Source: Pholiota molesta
Lineage: Eukaryota; Basidiomycota; Agaricomycetes; Agaricales; Strophariaceae
Reading direction: 5' to 3'
DNA length: 37,039 nucleotides
Assembly: GCA_014925825.1 (NCBI GenBank)
Contig: JACGCK010000340.1
Coordinates: 1 to 37,039 of the forward strand
In this document: one piece after another, positions 1-11,065 of the stretch
Position numbering within the stretch: position 1 is the stretch's first letter
Layout: each line of letters starts with the position of its first letter
Position numbers and translations under genes: made by a program
Notes under the pieces: model-generated
Seen by the model: the letters and a program-made list of their open reading frames with translations, nothing else
What the model was told of the DNA's origin: nothing
Databases searched by the model: none

Positions 1-1
1 T

Positions 2-2250
2 TGCATTGCCGATATCTGGATTTGTGCGACCGAAGTAGCCTTTTCCAAGGATAGGAAAGAGTGGGAATACATCTGTAGGACCACAGGCAAATCTGACAGC
101 GCTGTTAAGGTTATCACGAAGGTCGCGAGGGAAGTGAGCATAGGCGATGATTGGGTGAACGGATGCGTTGCCTGGTTGATGGGATTGTTGAAAAAGAGTG
201 GCAGATCTGGCAAGGTTGAAGTGTTCGGCGCATTGGACGTCTTGCTCAAGAGGTAATCCTTGCTTCGCTTCTTTCTTCTTTTTCATTCCTCATATATTCT
301 TTCGAAGTTACAAATCTGGGATTCCGCCTACCCTGCCTTCAAACCTGATTCCTCAAGTCAAGACCTATATCTCGACGTCGGATATCTCTCTGCTTTCCCA
401 AGCACTGGCTACGTTAGCCCTCCTCTTGGAGCTTGCGCCATCCATTACATTCCCCGAAGTCGAACACGACCTCTTGAACGACATCTACACCGTCACGCAT
501 TCACCTTTGGTCTCCGGCGTGGCCCTCGAGTCGCTCTTCCGATTCTTCTCGGCTCTCGTGCAAGCTGATAACCAGATCGCGACTCATGTTGTCCCCAACT
601 TGGTCATCTCAGCAGAGAAAGCACCTAAAGCGGAAACAAGCCCCTCGAATGTGGCCAAATGTATTGGCCAAATAGTTCAGAGTCAACTTGCGGTCGCGGC
701 TGGGACCATTGCGGAATACTCTAAATATCTCAAGGTCAGATTTTTATTTCTCTTCTTTATAGTTAACCAAAAAACTGAATTATGAGCTTTAGAAGGCAAC
801 AAAAGCCAAGCCTTCTCTGGTTACCCTTAGCCTTTTGATTGTTGGTGAATTAGGCCGCTTCATGTAAGTTTCTTCCCTTTTTTGAAGATTGAGAAGATGC
901 TAATATGAATCTTATCAGCGACATGTCCAATCAAAGGGACATTTTCCTCCTTGTTGTCGATCACTTCGGAGCCGAGCAGGAAGAAATGCGTGCAGCAGCA
1001 GCTTTCGCGGCCGGTAATATTGCTATCGGAAATCTGCAACAATTCCTCCCTGTCATCGTCAAAATGGTCGAAAGCGACCCTAAGAAGCGTTTGCTTGCCT
1101 TGCATGCGGCGAAAGAGGTTCGTGAAAATTTACTCATTACGTAGCTAATTGTCTGATAGGGGTGGTTTATAGGTTGTCACCCATTGCTCGCATGGGCAGT
1201 TAGAAAGCGTCGCGGACCTTCTCTGGGGTCCTCTATTCGAGAATTCTCAGAATGCGGAAGAATCTACGCGTAACGTTGCTGCTGCTTGCTTAGGAAAACT
1301 TGCCACCACGCAACCTTCGCGTTATCTGCCCCAATTACATGTGAGCACATATCGCTCCTTGTTATAATTTCTGTTATTAATTCTTCCGTTTCAGGCTCGC
1401 ATCAAGGATCCCAATCCAGATACACGAGCGACTGTTGTGTCTGCCATCCGTTACACATTTGCAGACACGTCTCAGTCGTTCGATGAAGTCTTCTCGCCTC
1501 TTCTTGTTGATTTCTTGTCTCTGATGGTGGACGAGAATCTTGTAAGTGCACCGCAACATTTGCTTGTTATTAAAATAGTCTGATTGGTGGTTATTAGGTT
1601 GTTCGCAGACTTGCTCTATCGACCTTGAACTCGGCGGCACGAACGAAGCCGCATCTCGTCCGAGATCATCTTGTGGCTTTGTTACCTAACCTCTACAAGG
1701 AAACAGTGATCGATCCTACATTAATTAGGATTGTGCAAATGGGTCCATGGTCTCACAAAGTCGATGATGGCTTGGAAACAAGGAAGACTGCATATGAAAC
1801 GATGTATACGCTGGTATGTTTTTGAAACGATTTCAGGCTATGAAAAAAATCTTATTTATTACGCAGCTCGACACGTGTCTCTCTAAATTGAACCTCCACG
1901 AGTTCCTTGGGCGCGTCATCCCTGGTCTTTCGGATGACTCTGACGAAATCAAAGTCATCTCGCATATGATGCTCTTCCGTCTGTCCCAGGTGGCTCCTGC
2001 TGCAGTTTCTCAGCGCCTTGATGAAGCGACACCTCAGCTGGAGAAGACGATGAAGGGCGCTAATGTCACCAAGGATACGGTCAAGCAAGACCTGGAGCGT
2101 GCGGCGGAGCTGCAGCGAAGCGCTTTGCGGGCCGTGGCCGCTTTGAGCAAGATCAGCGCAGGCGTCAGCCCCAAGTTCGATGTCTTCGTCGACGAGCTCA
2201 AGAAGAACCCGACATGGAGCCACGAATTCAGGGATCTTGTCGGTCAATGA
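2..2250 (+). CDS. CAND1: CAND1 (cullin-associated NEDD8-dissociated protein 1), C-terminal part; 5' end outside window
   Basis: CAND1 binds cullin-RING ubiquitin ligases that lack NEDD8 and exchanges their substrate receptors, acting in nucleus and cytosol. The window holds the C-terminal part as eight exons: 2-252, 308-734, 793-863, 919-1117, 1173-1340, 1395-1541, 1598-1813 and 1867-2250. All introns are GT-AG and about 53-61 bases long, and every phase closes. Helical HEAT-like repeats run throughout. The TIP120 region is clear in exon 7 to 8, where GPWSHKVDDGLETRK is followed by the TMYTLLDTC stretch once the intron is removed; this matches the CAND1 signature in animals and fungi. The protein ends LVGQ. 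No frame break was seen. Exon 1 in the window opens in frame 2 with no start, so the gene continues to the left. Family identity is firm; exact exon edges are inferred from splice signals. Confidence 0.93.
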
Positions 2251-3077
2251 TTTTGCTCTGAAGCTGCTCTGCACTGCTATAAACCACGGACTCTTAATCA
2301 AATGTATAGACTACAACAATCTTGACTGAAATGACATTTTGCGCCTCCTGAATTGATGAACTTTGCAACACACACAGTGCTGTCATCCAGCGCGTTCATC
2401 GTTCCAAAGGTTTGCATCAATCTGATCAGTTTCTATTATGATGTTTTGAATCATGATGACCACGGCGCTAATTTCATATCCATTCGGGTTCTTACACACT
2501 GTTGATACTGACTGTTATAGTTACCTTGAGTGTCTTCGGCGTCTCTCATTTGGTATGCAAGTGGCATCATTCAGCGCGGAACTTGACTCATTTATTTGAT
2601 CAAATTTTTTTGTTGTTTTCTCGAAAGTTCTAGCGCTCAAGCATCAACTCAGTTGGAGTAGTAGGATTCCATAGTACCTGCCTAATAGTGTTATTAATGT
2701 TAAGTATTAATAGAAAGATTGCCTGAAGGTCATGGCCGTTCTATCTGATCAACTTGAAAACGCGATTGAACAACGATTGAACCACAGTAGCGAGGCGTAC
2801 ACGTGTAAATGGCCCACGTATTCTATTAGCATGTCGGGATACATATACACGCCTAATCCTAGTGGCACTATCTGACCCTCGATGAATCGATAACAATGCG
2901 TTTGTGGGCCGTCATGGTGCGCTTTAAGGAGGCTTGTGCCAATTGTGGCAATTTCTCTGAAAACAAAAAGGTGAGTTGCCATATTGGGACACAATAAGGT
3001 TCAAATTCCCGGTGGCAGTGGCCCGGCGATGCGGCCGGGGATGACTCCGAACAATGTGTGGCACAGCTTAGGAATCC
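2251..3077. other. Intergenic, 3' flank of CAND1 and promoter side of next gene
   Basis: There is no reading frame with coding character. The segment is AT-rich around 2600-2720. I see no tRNA-like or repeat structure. Confidence 0.6.
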
Positions 3078-3085
3078 TATATAAG
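3078..3085 (+). promoter_or_regulatory. TATA box of the small-protein gene
   Basis: TATATAAG lies about 117 bases before the ATG at 3195, followed by a C-rich stretch (3110-3117), a common fungal core-promoter layout. Function is inferred from position. Confidence 0.6.
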
Positions 3086-3194
3086 GGCCATCCACCTCCG
3101 TCGCTCTTTCCCCCCCCAGAATACATTGCAAACAGCGCCCGCCCATCTTTCCCTGTAGATTCCCCCGTCATCAATCCCTATAACACAGTTGAAC

Positions 3195-3812
3195 ATGCCA
3201 GTCGCTAGTACGAGTAAACGAAACAGTCGCAAAACTGCGTCCGTAACCCAGGGCTCGCTGAGATCAAAAAAGGCCACATGCTGCGTGTCATTAACCAGCC
3301 GGAGACCGTTGCGTGGAGTGAGGCTCTGAAAAACGCGTCCCTCTTGGAATCTGGTTTTGAGACTCTGGATGAGGCTTGTGAATACCCTTTCAAGGTTGGT
3401 AGAGCATCGCTGTGGGCAACGTACTATAGCGCCTATTGTTCAAAGAACATAATTAACCTCACATTTTTTGTAGGACCAAGATCCGGTATGGGTTCGAACA
3501 AAAGGAGACAAATGGACGTTCGGTAAAGTGTCTGGTAGAATCATTCGTAAGGGCCCCACTCGATATGTAGGTTTCTTTTTCGCCGTCTTACAGTCGTACC
3601 GGCGCTTATTCTCTCAAACTCTATAGCAACAACATGGCCTCTTCTACCATGTGAACTTCGGGCCTAAATACAATGTAAGAAAGTACTTCGCCCCGATGAA
3701 CGGCGAGATCAAGCCCGACACAGAAGCAATCCGCAGATTGCTTCGTGACGAGGGCTGGCTTGGATCCGACACGGACATGACAGACGATTCACACTCAGAT
3801 TATACCGAATGA
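3195..3812 (+). CDS. Small conserved fungal protein (about 144 aa), possible SH3/Tudor-like fold
   Basis: I read four exons: 3195-3207, 3252-3394, 3474-3566 and 3627-3812. The last two are firm, with clean GTAGGT/CTATAG and TTTGTAG borders. The first intron (3208-3251, 44 bases) is inferred because the ATG at 3195 and the conserved part lie in different frames; a donor at 3214 would also keep phase and add two residues. The protein has DPVWVRTKGDKWTFGKV and later FYHVNFGPKYNVRKYFAPMN, a Trp/Tyr-rich strand pattern that could be a small beta-barrel binding module. It ends in an acidic tail (SDTDMTDDSHSDYTE). I recall similar short proteins with this KYFAP block from Agaricomycete genomes, but they carry no assigned function. 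A start at 3278 (MLRVINQPE) is an alternative. Confidence 0.65.
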
Positions 3813-4970
3813 GTTTGTGCTTGACTCTACAGCTCGATAGAATACCATATTATACCATAATCCAATGTAGCATAGTGTACTTTGTATTCCTGAAGCTTCT
3901 TCAGCCGGAACTGTGTTCTGGTTCATAACATCTCAATTTTTGATGCTGGACACCTCTGCCAAACACTGTCAATGACAAGTGACGTGCAATCAGCTTGAAC
4001 AAATCATCAATCATGACGAACTTTGAAACTTTGAAATTTACATCAAATGTTCAAACGTTCACAGCGCAAAGCACCGCTTAAACTGTATAATTTGGGCCTT
4101 CGGGATCAATATTCGATGTTTCCTGCTCCCAACTGTAAGAACTTACATAGCTTGAGGGATGGTCAATTGCCACGACTTCACTTGCTTCACTAATCATTTG
4201 AGCGCTTACACGAAACTGCAAGCGCCCGACTCGCTATTGCCCATTCACAGACTCGGCGACGGTCCAGAGTCCGAGTCCCACTATGCCACAGCTCGCATTC
4301 CATAACTACAAAGCCTTGCACAAGAAAAATATCATGGAAAGACATCAAATAAAATTCGACCAACATTCCACATTATTTGGAAAAAACTACATACGTATAT
4401 ACAAGGTGTATCCCCCAAAAGAGGCCACGACAACTCGAACAGAGATCAAACCATCCAGCTCGGCGCTCGAAAGGAAAGAAAAAAGGGGCGGCAAATGAAC
4501 GGGGGAAGAAGAAAGAAAAAGGACAAAAGCTAGACATAAGCAAGTCAAAGAGAGAACGAGAGGGGCGCGTAAAACACCGAAGAAATTAGGAACATCGGCC
4601 AACTCGAATTGCGGAAGAAATAGGAAGGGAGGGTGGGGTGGGGTGGGTGTAATGGGCACGGGCACCGAACGGGCAAAGAGTCAAGAGATCGAGGCAAGGA
4701 CACAAAAAGAAGACTACCCTACAAACGTGAAACAAAGGGAGGAAGAGCAGCAGCGTTCGTGGAGGGGGCACAGGAACCGAAATACCGAAACGGAACAGGT
4801 CATTGGCTTGCCTGGACGCCCCCGTGAAAAAAACCCAGATCAAAAACAAGGGGTATACTTGACCAATGCCCAATGCGGGGATAATCACTGAAAACAGACA
4901 TAGGATAAGGTCAACGCTCAAACAAAAACCACCCAATCCAAGAAAGAAAACTCACAAAAAGCGCCCTCGT
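3813..4970. other. Intergenic between convergent genes, purine-rich on + strand
   Basis: This is the 3' flank of the small-protein gene (+) and of the kinase (-). From about 4470 to 4800 the + strand is strongly purine-rich (GAA/AGG runs), so open frames here are compositional. No coding pattern or RNA gene was seen. Confidence 0.55.
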
Positions 4971-7234
4971 CTACACGCCATTCCCCAGATACGCCATCCC
5001 CATCGCGCGCGCACTCACATGCACATGCTTCGCCTCCGCGACCTCGTGGCAGATCTCGATCCCCTGGATCCACGGGTGCGCGATGACCTCCTCGATCGTC
5101 GAGCGCTGCCGCGGGTCCGGCTCGAGCATCTTGCGGATGAGGCTGCGGCACGCGCGCGGGTTCAGGTTGTTGATCGTCGGCGGGCACGACGCCACCGCCT
5201 GGTTCGCGCTCGCGCACGCCTGCGCGTACGACGAGTACAGCGGGTCCGTCGCGGGCTGCGCCGCGCGCCACGGCAGCTCCTGGAAGTGCAGGCAGTAGTA
5301 CACGATGCCGACGGCCCAGATGTCGACCAGGCGCGCGTCGTAGGCTGGGCGAGGCACGCGGCGTCGTCATGGGTGGAGACGGATTGAAAAGTTTGAGGAA
5401 GATTTAGGATTGAAGGGATGCCAAACAGAAAGCGAGCAAGGACGATATGTCAGGCTGCCTCTGCATGAGCAAAACAGCAATTAGGGAGGCTTACGTTTGC
5501 CCAAAAACTGCTCGGGTGCGATGTAGGGCTCGCTTCCACAGAGCCCCGTCGACATGTGCACCGTCGCTTCCCAGGGGAGGCGATACACCGTCGACGCACC
5601 GTAGTCGCCAATCTAGCCAAAGGGTCATTGTGAGAGAGTCCAGAAGAGGATTAGGATATATATGTACCTTCAAGTGTCCTTTCGTGTCAAAGAACAGGTT
5701 CTCTGGCTTGATGTCGCGGTGCGCGACGCCCTGGCTGTGCAGGTAGGAGAGGCCGTTCAGAATCTGCTTGAAGCAGCATTCGACTTCGCTCGGGCTCATT
5801 CCTCTGTAGATGACATTGTCAGCAACTTGACGACCTGGACGGATGAGTGCCGAAATAGAGAAGCAACAGAAAATAGGCACAATGACCCGGCCGATAGAGC
5901 GCGTTTCTACGGCCGAGAGGGTCCTCCTCAAGGAATGCCTCGGAATAGAAATCTGAAACATAGGCAGAAATTTTTATAAAGAGATGCCATGCCAAGCTAC
6001 AGCTTGAACCTTTCCCATGAACGCGACAGAAGCAACAAAGGGGAGAAAAGAACGACAAGAACGTTGGTGACTCACCCTTTCTTGATGGCAGCGTACAAAT
6101 CTCCCCAGGACAGAACTCCATGACTTCACACCAATGCTGGCTCTCATCTTGCACAAGATCGACGGTCTCGACGATATTCGGGTGATGCAACGTCGACGAT
6201 ATGCAGAACTCGGCGGTGAGCTTCTTCACGTACTCCTTTTCCGATTCGTTCTTGCGGCGTTTGCGGAACTCCTACAGGGAAAAAAAAAAAAAAAAGTGAG
6301 ACTTCCTCCCCGCCAGCCACGAACGGAGCGAAGACGGGACGTACCTTGATGGCATAGAGTTTTTCTTCGCTGCGATCCCACTTGTGCGCCAGGCGGACCA
6401 CACTGGTGGCGCCCTTCCCGATCGCAATCTTCTGGCACACGCCATACTTCTGCGTCAGACTGACAGCGCTATCGCCCCCGATGCTCTTCGCGCGCCCGTC
6501 CCCGCGTCCGAGTCCGACTTCTTCGACGACGTCGAGCGCTGCGAGCTCTTCCGGTTCAGCTTCGGCCCGTTCGCGAGCAGGTCCTTCAGGTTGAACTTGT
6601 GCGACACGCCGTCGCCCTTGTCCGAGTGCACGGACGCCGGCTTCTTGCTCGGCGTCACGACCGGCGCCTCGCTCGCCTTGCTGGCGCGCCGCTCGCGCCC
6701 TGCAGCCGCGGGAGGCGCGGCGACCTTGTTGCCGGAGACGCCGGCAGACATGCTCGGCGCGCGGCTCGGGGGCTGGCTCGGGGGCCTGCTCGGGCCCCTG
6801 CTGGGCGGCGCGCTGGGCCCGTCCCAGAAGCTGTCGGTGGGCGACGTCGCCGAGGGCGAGTGGACGGGGCTCTGTGGCGCCGACGGGTGCCGTTTGTGCG
6901 CACTGGCTTGCTCCGAGGACCCAGAGGAGACCGTCGACAGAGGGATGCTTGCGAGCTTCTCCAGCGCGCCACGTGTGTAGCCTGGCTGCTTGACGCCGGT
7001 CAGAAGTGAGTCAGGCGGAGGTAGGGGATAGCTGCCTGGCACGATGGTGGGCGTGGCGGCGGAGTGACCATTGATGGTGGGGGTGATGGTCTTGGAGCTG
7101 GAACTGTTGCTGGTGTGGGATAGTTGCATAGAGACCTGGAATTGGCGGGATAGATCACCATGGGGGGGCTTGTCGGGGCCGTCGCCCTCGCCTTCCGGTT
7201 GTGAGGTCTCTCCTGAGGATTCTGGAATGGCCAT
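4971..7234 (-). CDS. HAL4/SAT4-type serine/threonine protein kinase; reading frame broken at two G runs
   Basis: This belongs to the yeast Sat4(Hal4)/Hal5/Npr1-like kinases, which regulate plasma-membrane transporters and ion homeostasis. Exons on the minus strand: 7234-6345, 6271-6076, 5803-5668, 5612-5495 and 5344-4971. The 296-residue N-terminus is Ser/Pro-rich and disordered. The kinase domain spans about residues 262-545: glycine loop GKGATSVV, lysine of YAIK (297), HRDIKPEN (Asp about 393), DYG where most kinases have DFG (about 411), and GSEPYIAPE. Exon lengths total 1714 bases, two short of a whole number of codons. The frame switches once between SDSD and the YGVCQK region (C5 run 6475-6479 up to about 6505) and once before DLYAAIKKG (C4 run 6103-6106). 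Adding one base at each place gives 571 residues. Sequencing error is the likelier cause; a pseudogene is possible. Confidence 0.88.
6272..6344 (-). other. Intron 1 of the HAL4-type kinase with a T16 tract
   Basis: The donor GTACGT follows the codon for the catalytic lysine. The acceptor CCTGTAG is preceded by an unbroken polypyrimidine run (poly-A on the + strand at about 6280-6295). The phase is 0. This is the longest homopolymer in the window and is prone to length error. Confidence 0.8.
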
Positions 7235-8311
7235 GGTTGGAATATACGAAGTCGTGGTGAGTGCTGTGTGTGGGGCTAACGTTGTCGATGGGTTGGTTTG
7301 ATTAAAAAAACCACTTTTGTATATCGAGGATGGCGATGAGTTTAGATGGATCGCAATGACCGGATGGACGTAAAAGGGTATTGGTGATTGTGGAAGATAT
7401 AGTGTAGGCGTGGGGTGAGCTTGACAACAAGCAGGTGCTGGTGGGTCGTGGTGTCGAGTTCTATAGGGACATAATCATGGTGTACAACACGTTCCAGGGA
7501 CTTTGAGTGTTGAAAACTGGGGGAAAATGTGAGCGTGGGTTGCGGAGGAAAGACGAGAAGAACGGACAAAGGTAGAGAGACGGGGCCTGTTTGAGAATCA
7601 GACAAATTGGGTGGAGAGCGCCGCGATCCGGGCCTCTCGCTGTCACCGTGGGTGACGAGGGGGGAGAATGAGACGGGCGCAAAGAGCTGGACGGAGATGG
7701 TGGTGGTAGGAAAGAAAGAAAAAGCCGCGCCCGCTTTTCACGATTAATACAGAATCCTCGGCCGTGTGTCAGCGTCAAAACTGGCCCACGACACGTGCTT
7801 CCGCAATTTTTCTTTTTTCCTCTCTCCAACACCGTCTCTCCTGCCCTCCACCGCCTGTTCGTGCCCAGCACGCACATCGCAGGCCACAGAAACACGTATG
7901 GCCGCTGGCACCACCCATCGACCCCCAGCGTCCCACACGAGGCTTCCAGCCCGCGAGAAAACACCCCCCATGCCCTTGTGATCCACCCTCGCGGGCCACC
8001 TCCGACTCGGGCCACGCCTAATCAGTCCTCCTGAGGCTTTACCCTAAAATTCTAATTGCAAATTCTGCTCGCTTGATATCTCGCAGCGCCCTCCGTCATC
8101 GTTAGTCACCGCGGGCCAGACGGACCAAGAGGGTTGTTGTTTTGTCTTTGCCTGTGCTGTCCTACCCAGCTTGCCTACCAGTGAAGTTGCTCAATACTTA
8201 TGACTCGAAGGCCCGAAATCACGCCCAGTTGATTGCATTGTAGGCCAGCGCGTCCCAGTACAGTACTGATGCATGATGTGTCTACGCCGCCGTAAAAATC
8301 GTCATTCATCT

Positions 8312-8333
8312 GCGATATATCCTGATATATCGC
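8312..8333. repeat. Perfect 10-base inverted repeat with a 2-base spacer
   Basis: The arms are GCGATATATC and GATATATCGC, separated by CT. It lies about 1.1 kb upstream of the kinase start. It could bind a dimeric factor or form a short hairpin; no function is shown. Confidence 0.7.
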
Positions 8334-9978
8334 CATGTCCCTCTCCCCTGATCCACCTTCTCCCTGCTGAGAGAGTATATGGTTAGTGTGAACAACACCC
8401 GCAGACGTCTGCTGCCCCTTCGAGCCTAGACACTGGCGCGCCCCACAGATAATCGCGATAATCACCAACGCTCGTGGGATCGAAACCCATACGATGCCAG
8501 TTCACGTGTCTCTCCAATGGTGAATGGCGTAAATCCCGCTGCCTTTCTTCCCAACTTCTTGTCTGAATTTCGCTGATGACGCCCATGTCAATCTACCTCG
8601 TACCAGCTATCGCCGTCAATACAAAAACATCTATCATATTCTATATCACCCTCAGCTCAAAATCGTTTGTTCAAACGTTCAGTTCTGATAAAAACACAAC
8701 ATACGATCAGCTCGTCGTCGATATTTTTTTCTCTCTCCGCACTCGTAGGACCATTATCTCCACTGTCGTGCGCGCTACCCGATATCTTTCACTCGTATTT
8801 ATTCTGGGAACCCTCATAGACGCCGCCACCATCATATTCCAGACTCTCACCCCGTGTATATGTTATACTTTTGTTTATTCAGTGTTTATTAACGCTTTTC
8901 TCAATGACTCCGTGAGCCATCGCCGCTGCGGTCATTTAGCTACAGGACCCGCTACACACCACGCGTCTTCGGCGGCGAATAATGGCTCGATTCACGTCCT
9001 AAATACTCGCATCCACAACGCCTTTGCAGGCCTTCGTATATACGGCTCTCAAATTAGCCCTGGTGGGTCTTTCTCACTTACCCTTGCATCTTCAAGTTTG
9101 ACACACACACATCCGGTCGGTGTGTGGGTTGTGGTGTATGTTGTGGGGCCGCGACGTCAAGAACGTGTGTCGCGGCGAACTCGTATCTGCGTTATATTTA
9201 TTCTGCGTGGACACTGATGCATTTTGGACCGGTGCTTCGTTGGGGTTTATGCAAATGGACTTACATACATATCACTTCTGCGAGTTCTTGCGCTGCGGTT
9301 TGTCCACACTGTTTTATTTCTAGTCGACGGTGACAATAATCATATTCGGTATCTTGAAGAGATAGTGATTACAGTTTGGATGGCCCACAACAATTGATTC
9401 GTCGTTTTCTTCCACGCGTCTATTCAGGTACTGTATACATACGCCCACGACAAACGCCCACAAAGGATGTCCGACTCCCGAGCGCCGACCAGCTGTCAGA
9501 ACATAAACCAGAATCGGAATGCGCCAAATACCATGACATTATCTGTTCATTTCCATGTAATTTTCCGTCGATTTCCCAGAGTTCAGTTGTACTCACTACG
9601 ATGTAGAGTCTTTCGTGTAGTTGTGGCACATTTATGACGTCATGACAAGGACTGAGTGCTGCCGTCGAGTCGACTCCCTCTGTCGTTGACTCTAGACAGC
9701 CTGATCCTGACTCGAATTCAACTCTTCGACATGACTCGTTTACTACAGGCGCTTGAACCACCCTTCTACCTCTCATTCAACGAGCGCCTATTTTACCGTT
9801 TCAATTCCTCTGGAAAGAGTCAAGCTGTTGCAAAGCTGAGTCAGATAAATCAATAATGAGTCGCCTGTTTGAATCATAGGCCAGAAGACCCATGGATCAT
9901 GTTCGAAAAAGCGCTGATAGAGTCAAAAGGATGGGGTGCATCGACTCATCACCCCTTCTAGGAGTTTCTAGGCGTATA

Positions 9979-10003
9979 CGCGCGCGTCTATTTTCTGCGC
10001 GCG
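9979..10003. repeat. Alternating GC arms forming a dyad
   Basis: CGCGCGCG (9979-9986) and GCGCGCG (9997-10003) flank a T-rich decamer. It lies about 550 bases upstream of the membrane-protein gene. Alternating purine-pyrimidine of this kind is hairpin- or Z-DNA-prone. Confidence 0.5.
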
Positions 10004-10090
10004 AGTGCGAATTGATTTTCGACTCTTCGTGAAAGCGGTCTGGTTTTGCCTCGTCTTCGAGACATCTTTTCATGCAGGAGCAACAAGGCC

Positions 10091-10109
10091 TCACAGGTCT
10101 TCACAGGTC
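10091..10109. repeat. Tandem direct repeat of TCACAGGTC
   Basis: Two copies of the nonamer, 10091-10099 and 10101-10109, are separated by one base in the upstream region of the membrane-protein gene. It is a candidate double binding site; only the repeat itself is observed. Confidence 0.5.
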
Positions 10110-10543
10110 CGAGTCCTCATCATGATTTGCTCTGGCATTGCCCTGTACTTGTCAATGATCTGAATAAGTATTTTGGATCGTCTGCAATCTCGGCGCAAGG
10201 TGGAATTTTGATATTTCTCTAATTTTTCTCTAAAAAAAGTTCCTTTTGTTCGAGACCTGTGTTTGAGGCCATGGAAAAGAATGCCACTGCGCAAACTCCA
10301 AGAAATAGCTGGTCGCAGTGTAAATGGCGACTTGGCGAGGCATCAAGCGATCAATGTGGATTCGCGGCTTCCACGGAGGCTGTGCCTCGCAGTTGGATAC
10401 AAAACATACCGACGACGCTGATGGGTTCCTCTGGCTGGCCCCTCCATCGCCCACCACCCCAACCCCGGCGAACCCCTTCGCCCAAGTGACGCTGGCCGTC
10501 CACTACAACCCACTCATAAATTAGAACATACCATCCACGAACA

Positions 10544-11065
10544 ATGGTCGCCGAGAACCACCCCTTCTCCGCGCTCTCGCACCAGATCGAGCAGCTCCTC
10601 TGGGCGTCCGTCATCCTCGCCTCCTTCATCGCCGCGGTGTCCCTCGTCAACATGGGCCGCCTCTCCCTGTTCATCGCGCCCTGCATGTTCCTCCTCACCC
10701 TCGCGCAGAACCTCACGCTCATAGGGCTGATCGCGCGCGACCGCAAGAAGCCCGCGGCCGCGCTGCTCAACACGCTCGCGCCCACCGCGAGCCGGCTCGC
10801 GGTCATCTCGTTCTGGGTGCTCGCGGCGCTCTGGACGCTCGCCGTGGTCGTCATCATCATCGTGTCGGTGCTGATTATGACGATGGACCAGTTCGAGGGG
10901 TGGGAGCGGCTCGCGGGGTACATCGAGCTCCCCCTGCTGGTGGCGGAGATCTGCCTGCTGGTGATTCTGGCGGTGAAGTGTGCGAAGCAGAGGCGGAATA
11001 CGATTGTGCAGCCTGCGCATGTGGATTGGCAGCACCAAGGGCCGCCGGTGTCGGTGCGTGTTTGA
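10544..11065 (+). CDS. Four-helix integral membrane protein, 173 aa, unknown function
   Basis: This is an intronless frame with strong GC bias at third positions (CTC, GCG, ATC), unlike the AT-rich flanks, which supports real coding. The ATG sits in the good context ACGAACAATGG. Four hydrophobic segments are visible at about residues 17-37, 42-63, 84-112 and 125-145, joined by short charged loops (ARDRKKP between 2 and 3). The tail after residue 146 is basic then polar and probably cytosolic. There is no cleavable signal peptide beyond the first helix. The four-helix layout recalls MARVEL-like or similar small fungal membrane proteins, but I see no diagnostic motif and assign no function. Confidence 0.8.
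   Translation: MVAENHPFSALSHQIEQLLWASVILASFIAAVSLVNMGRLSLFIAPCMFLLTLAQNLTLIGLIARDRKKPAAALLNTLAPTASRLAVISFWVLAALWTLAVVVIIIVSVLIMTMDQFEGWERLAGYIELPLLVAEICLLVILAVKCAKQRRNTIVQPAHVDWQHQGPPVSVRV

Larger units (their letters stand above)
7235..10543. other. 3.3 kb gene-poor region between divergent genes
   Basis: This stretch holds the upstream regions of the kinase (-) and of the membrane protein (+). The part at 7480-8030 is pyrimidine-rich on one strand and probably includes kinase promoter or 5' UTR. The longest open frame (8576-9217, +, 213 codons) is rich in Ile/Thr/Ser/Val, shows no family motif and no codon bias like the neighbours, so I do not call it. Small structures seen: a 22-base dyad at 8312-8333, GC-alternating arms at 9979-10003, and a 9-base direct repeat at 10091-10109. 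No tRNA was found. A long non-coding transcript cannot be excluded. Confidence 0.5.

Noticed and set aside
2995..3015. tRNA T-arm-like string GGTTCAAATTCC
   Set aside because: The flanking bases do not pair as a five-base stem and no acceptor or anticodon arm lies upstream.
6475..6505. A short intron explaining the first kinase frame switch
   Set aside because: GT/AG pairs here would give introns of only 33-45 bases without a usual donor and would delete conserved-looking residues; one added base is simpler.
8475..8500. Minus-strand GGTTTCGATCC resembling a B box
   Set aside because: Loop register and stem are wrong and no A box or cloverleaf was found.
8576..9217. 213-codon open frame on the plus strand
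   Set aside because: Composition is dominated by Ile, Thr, Ser and Val, with no domain, no codon bias like neighbouring genes and no splice context; probably chance.
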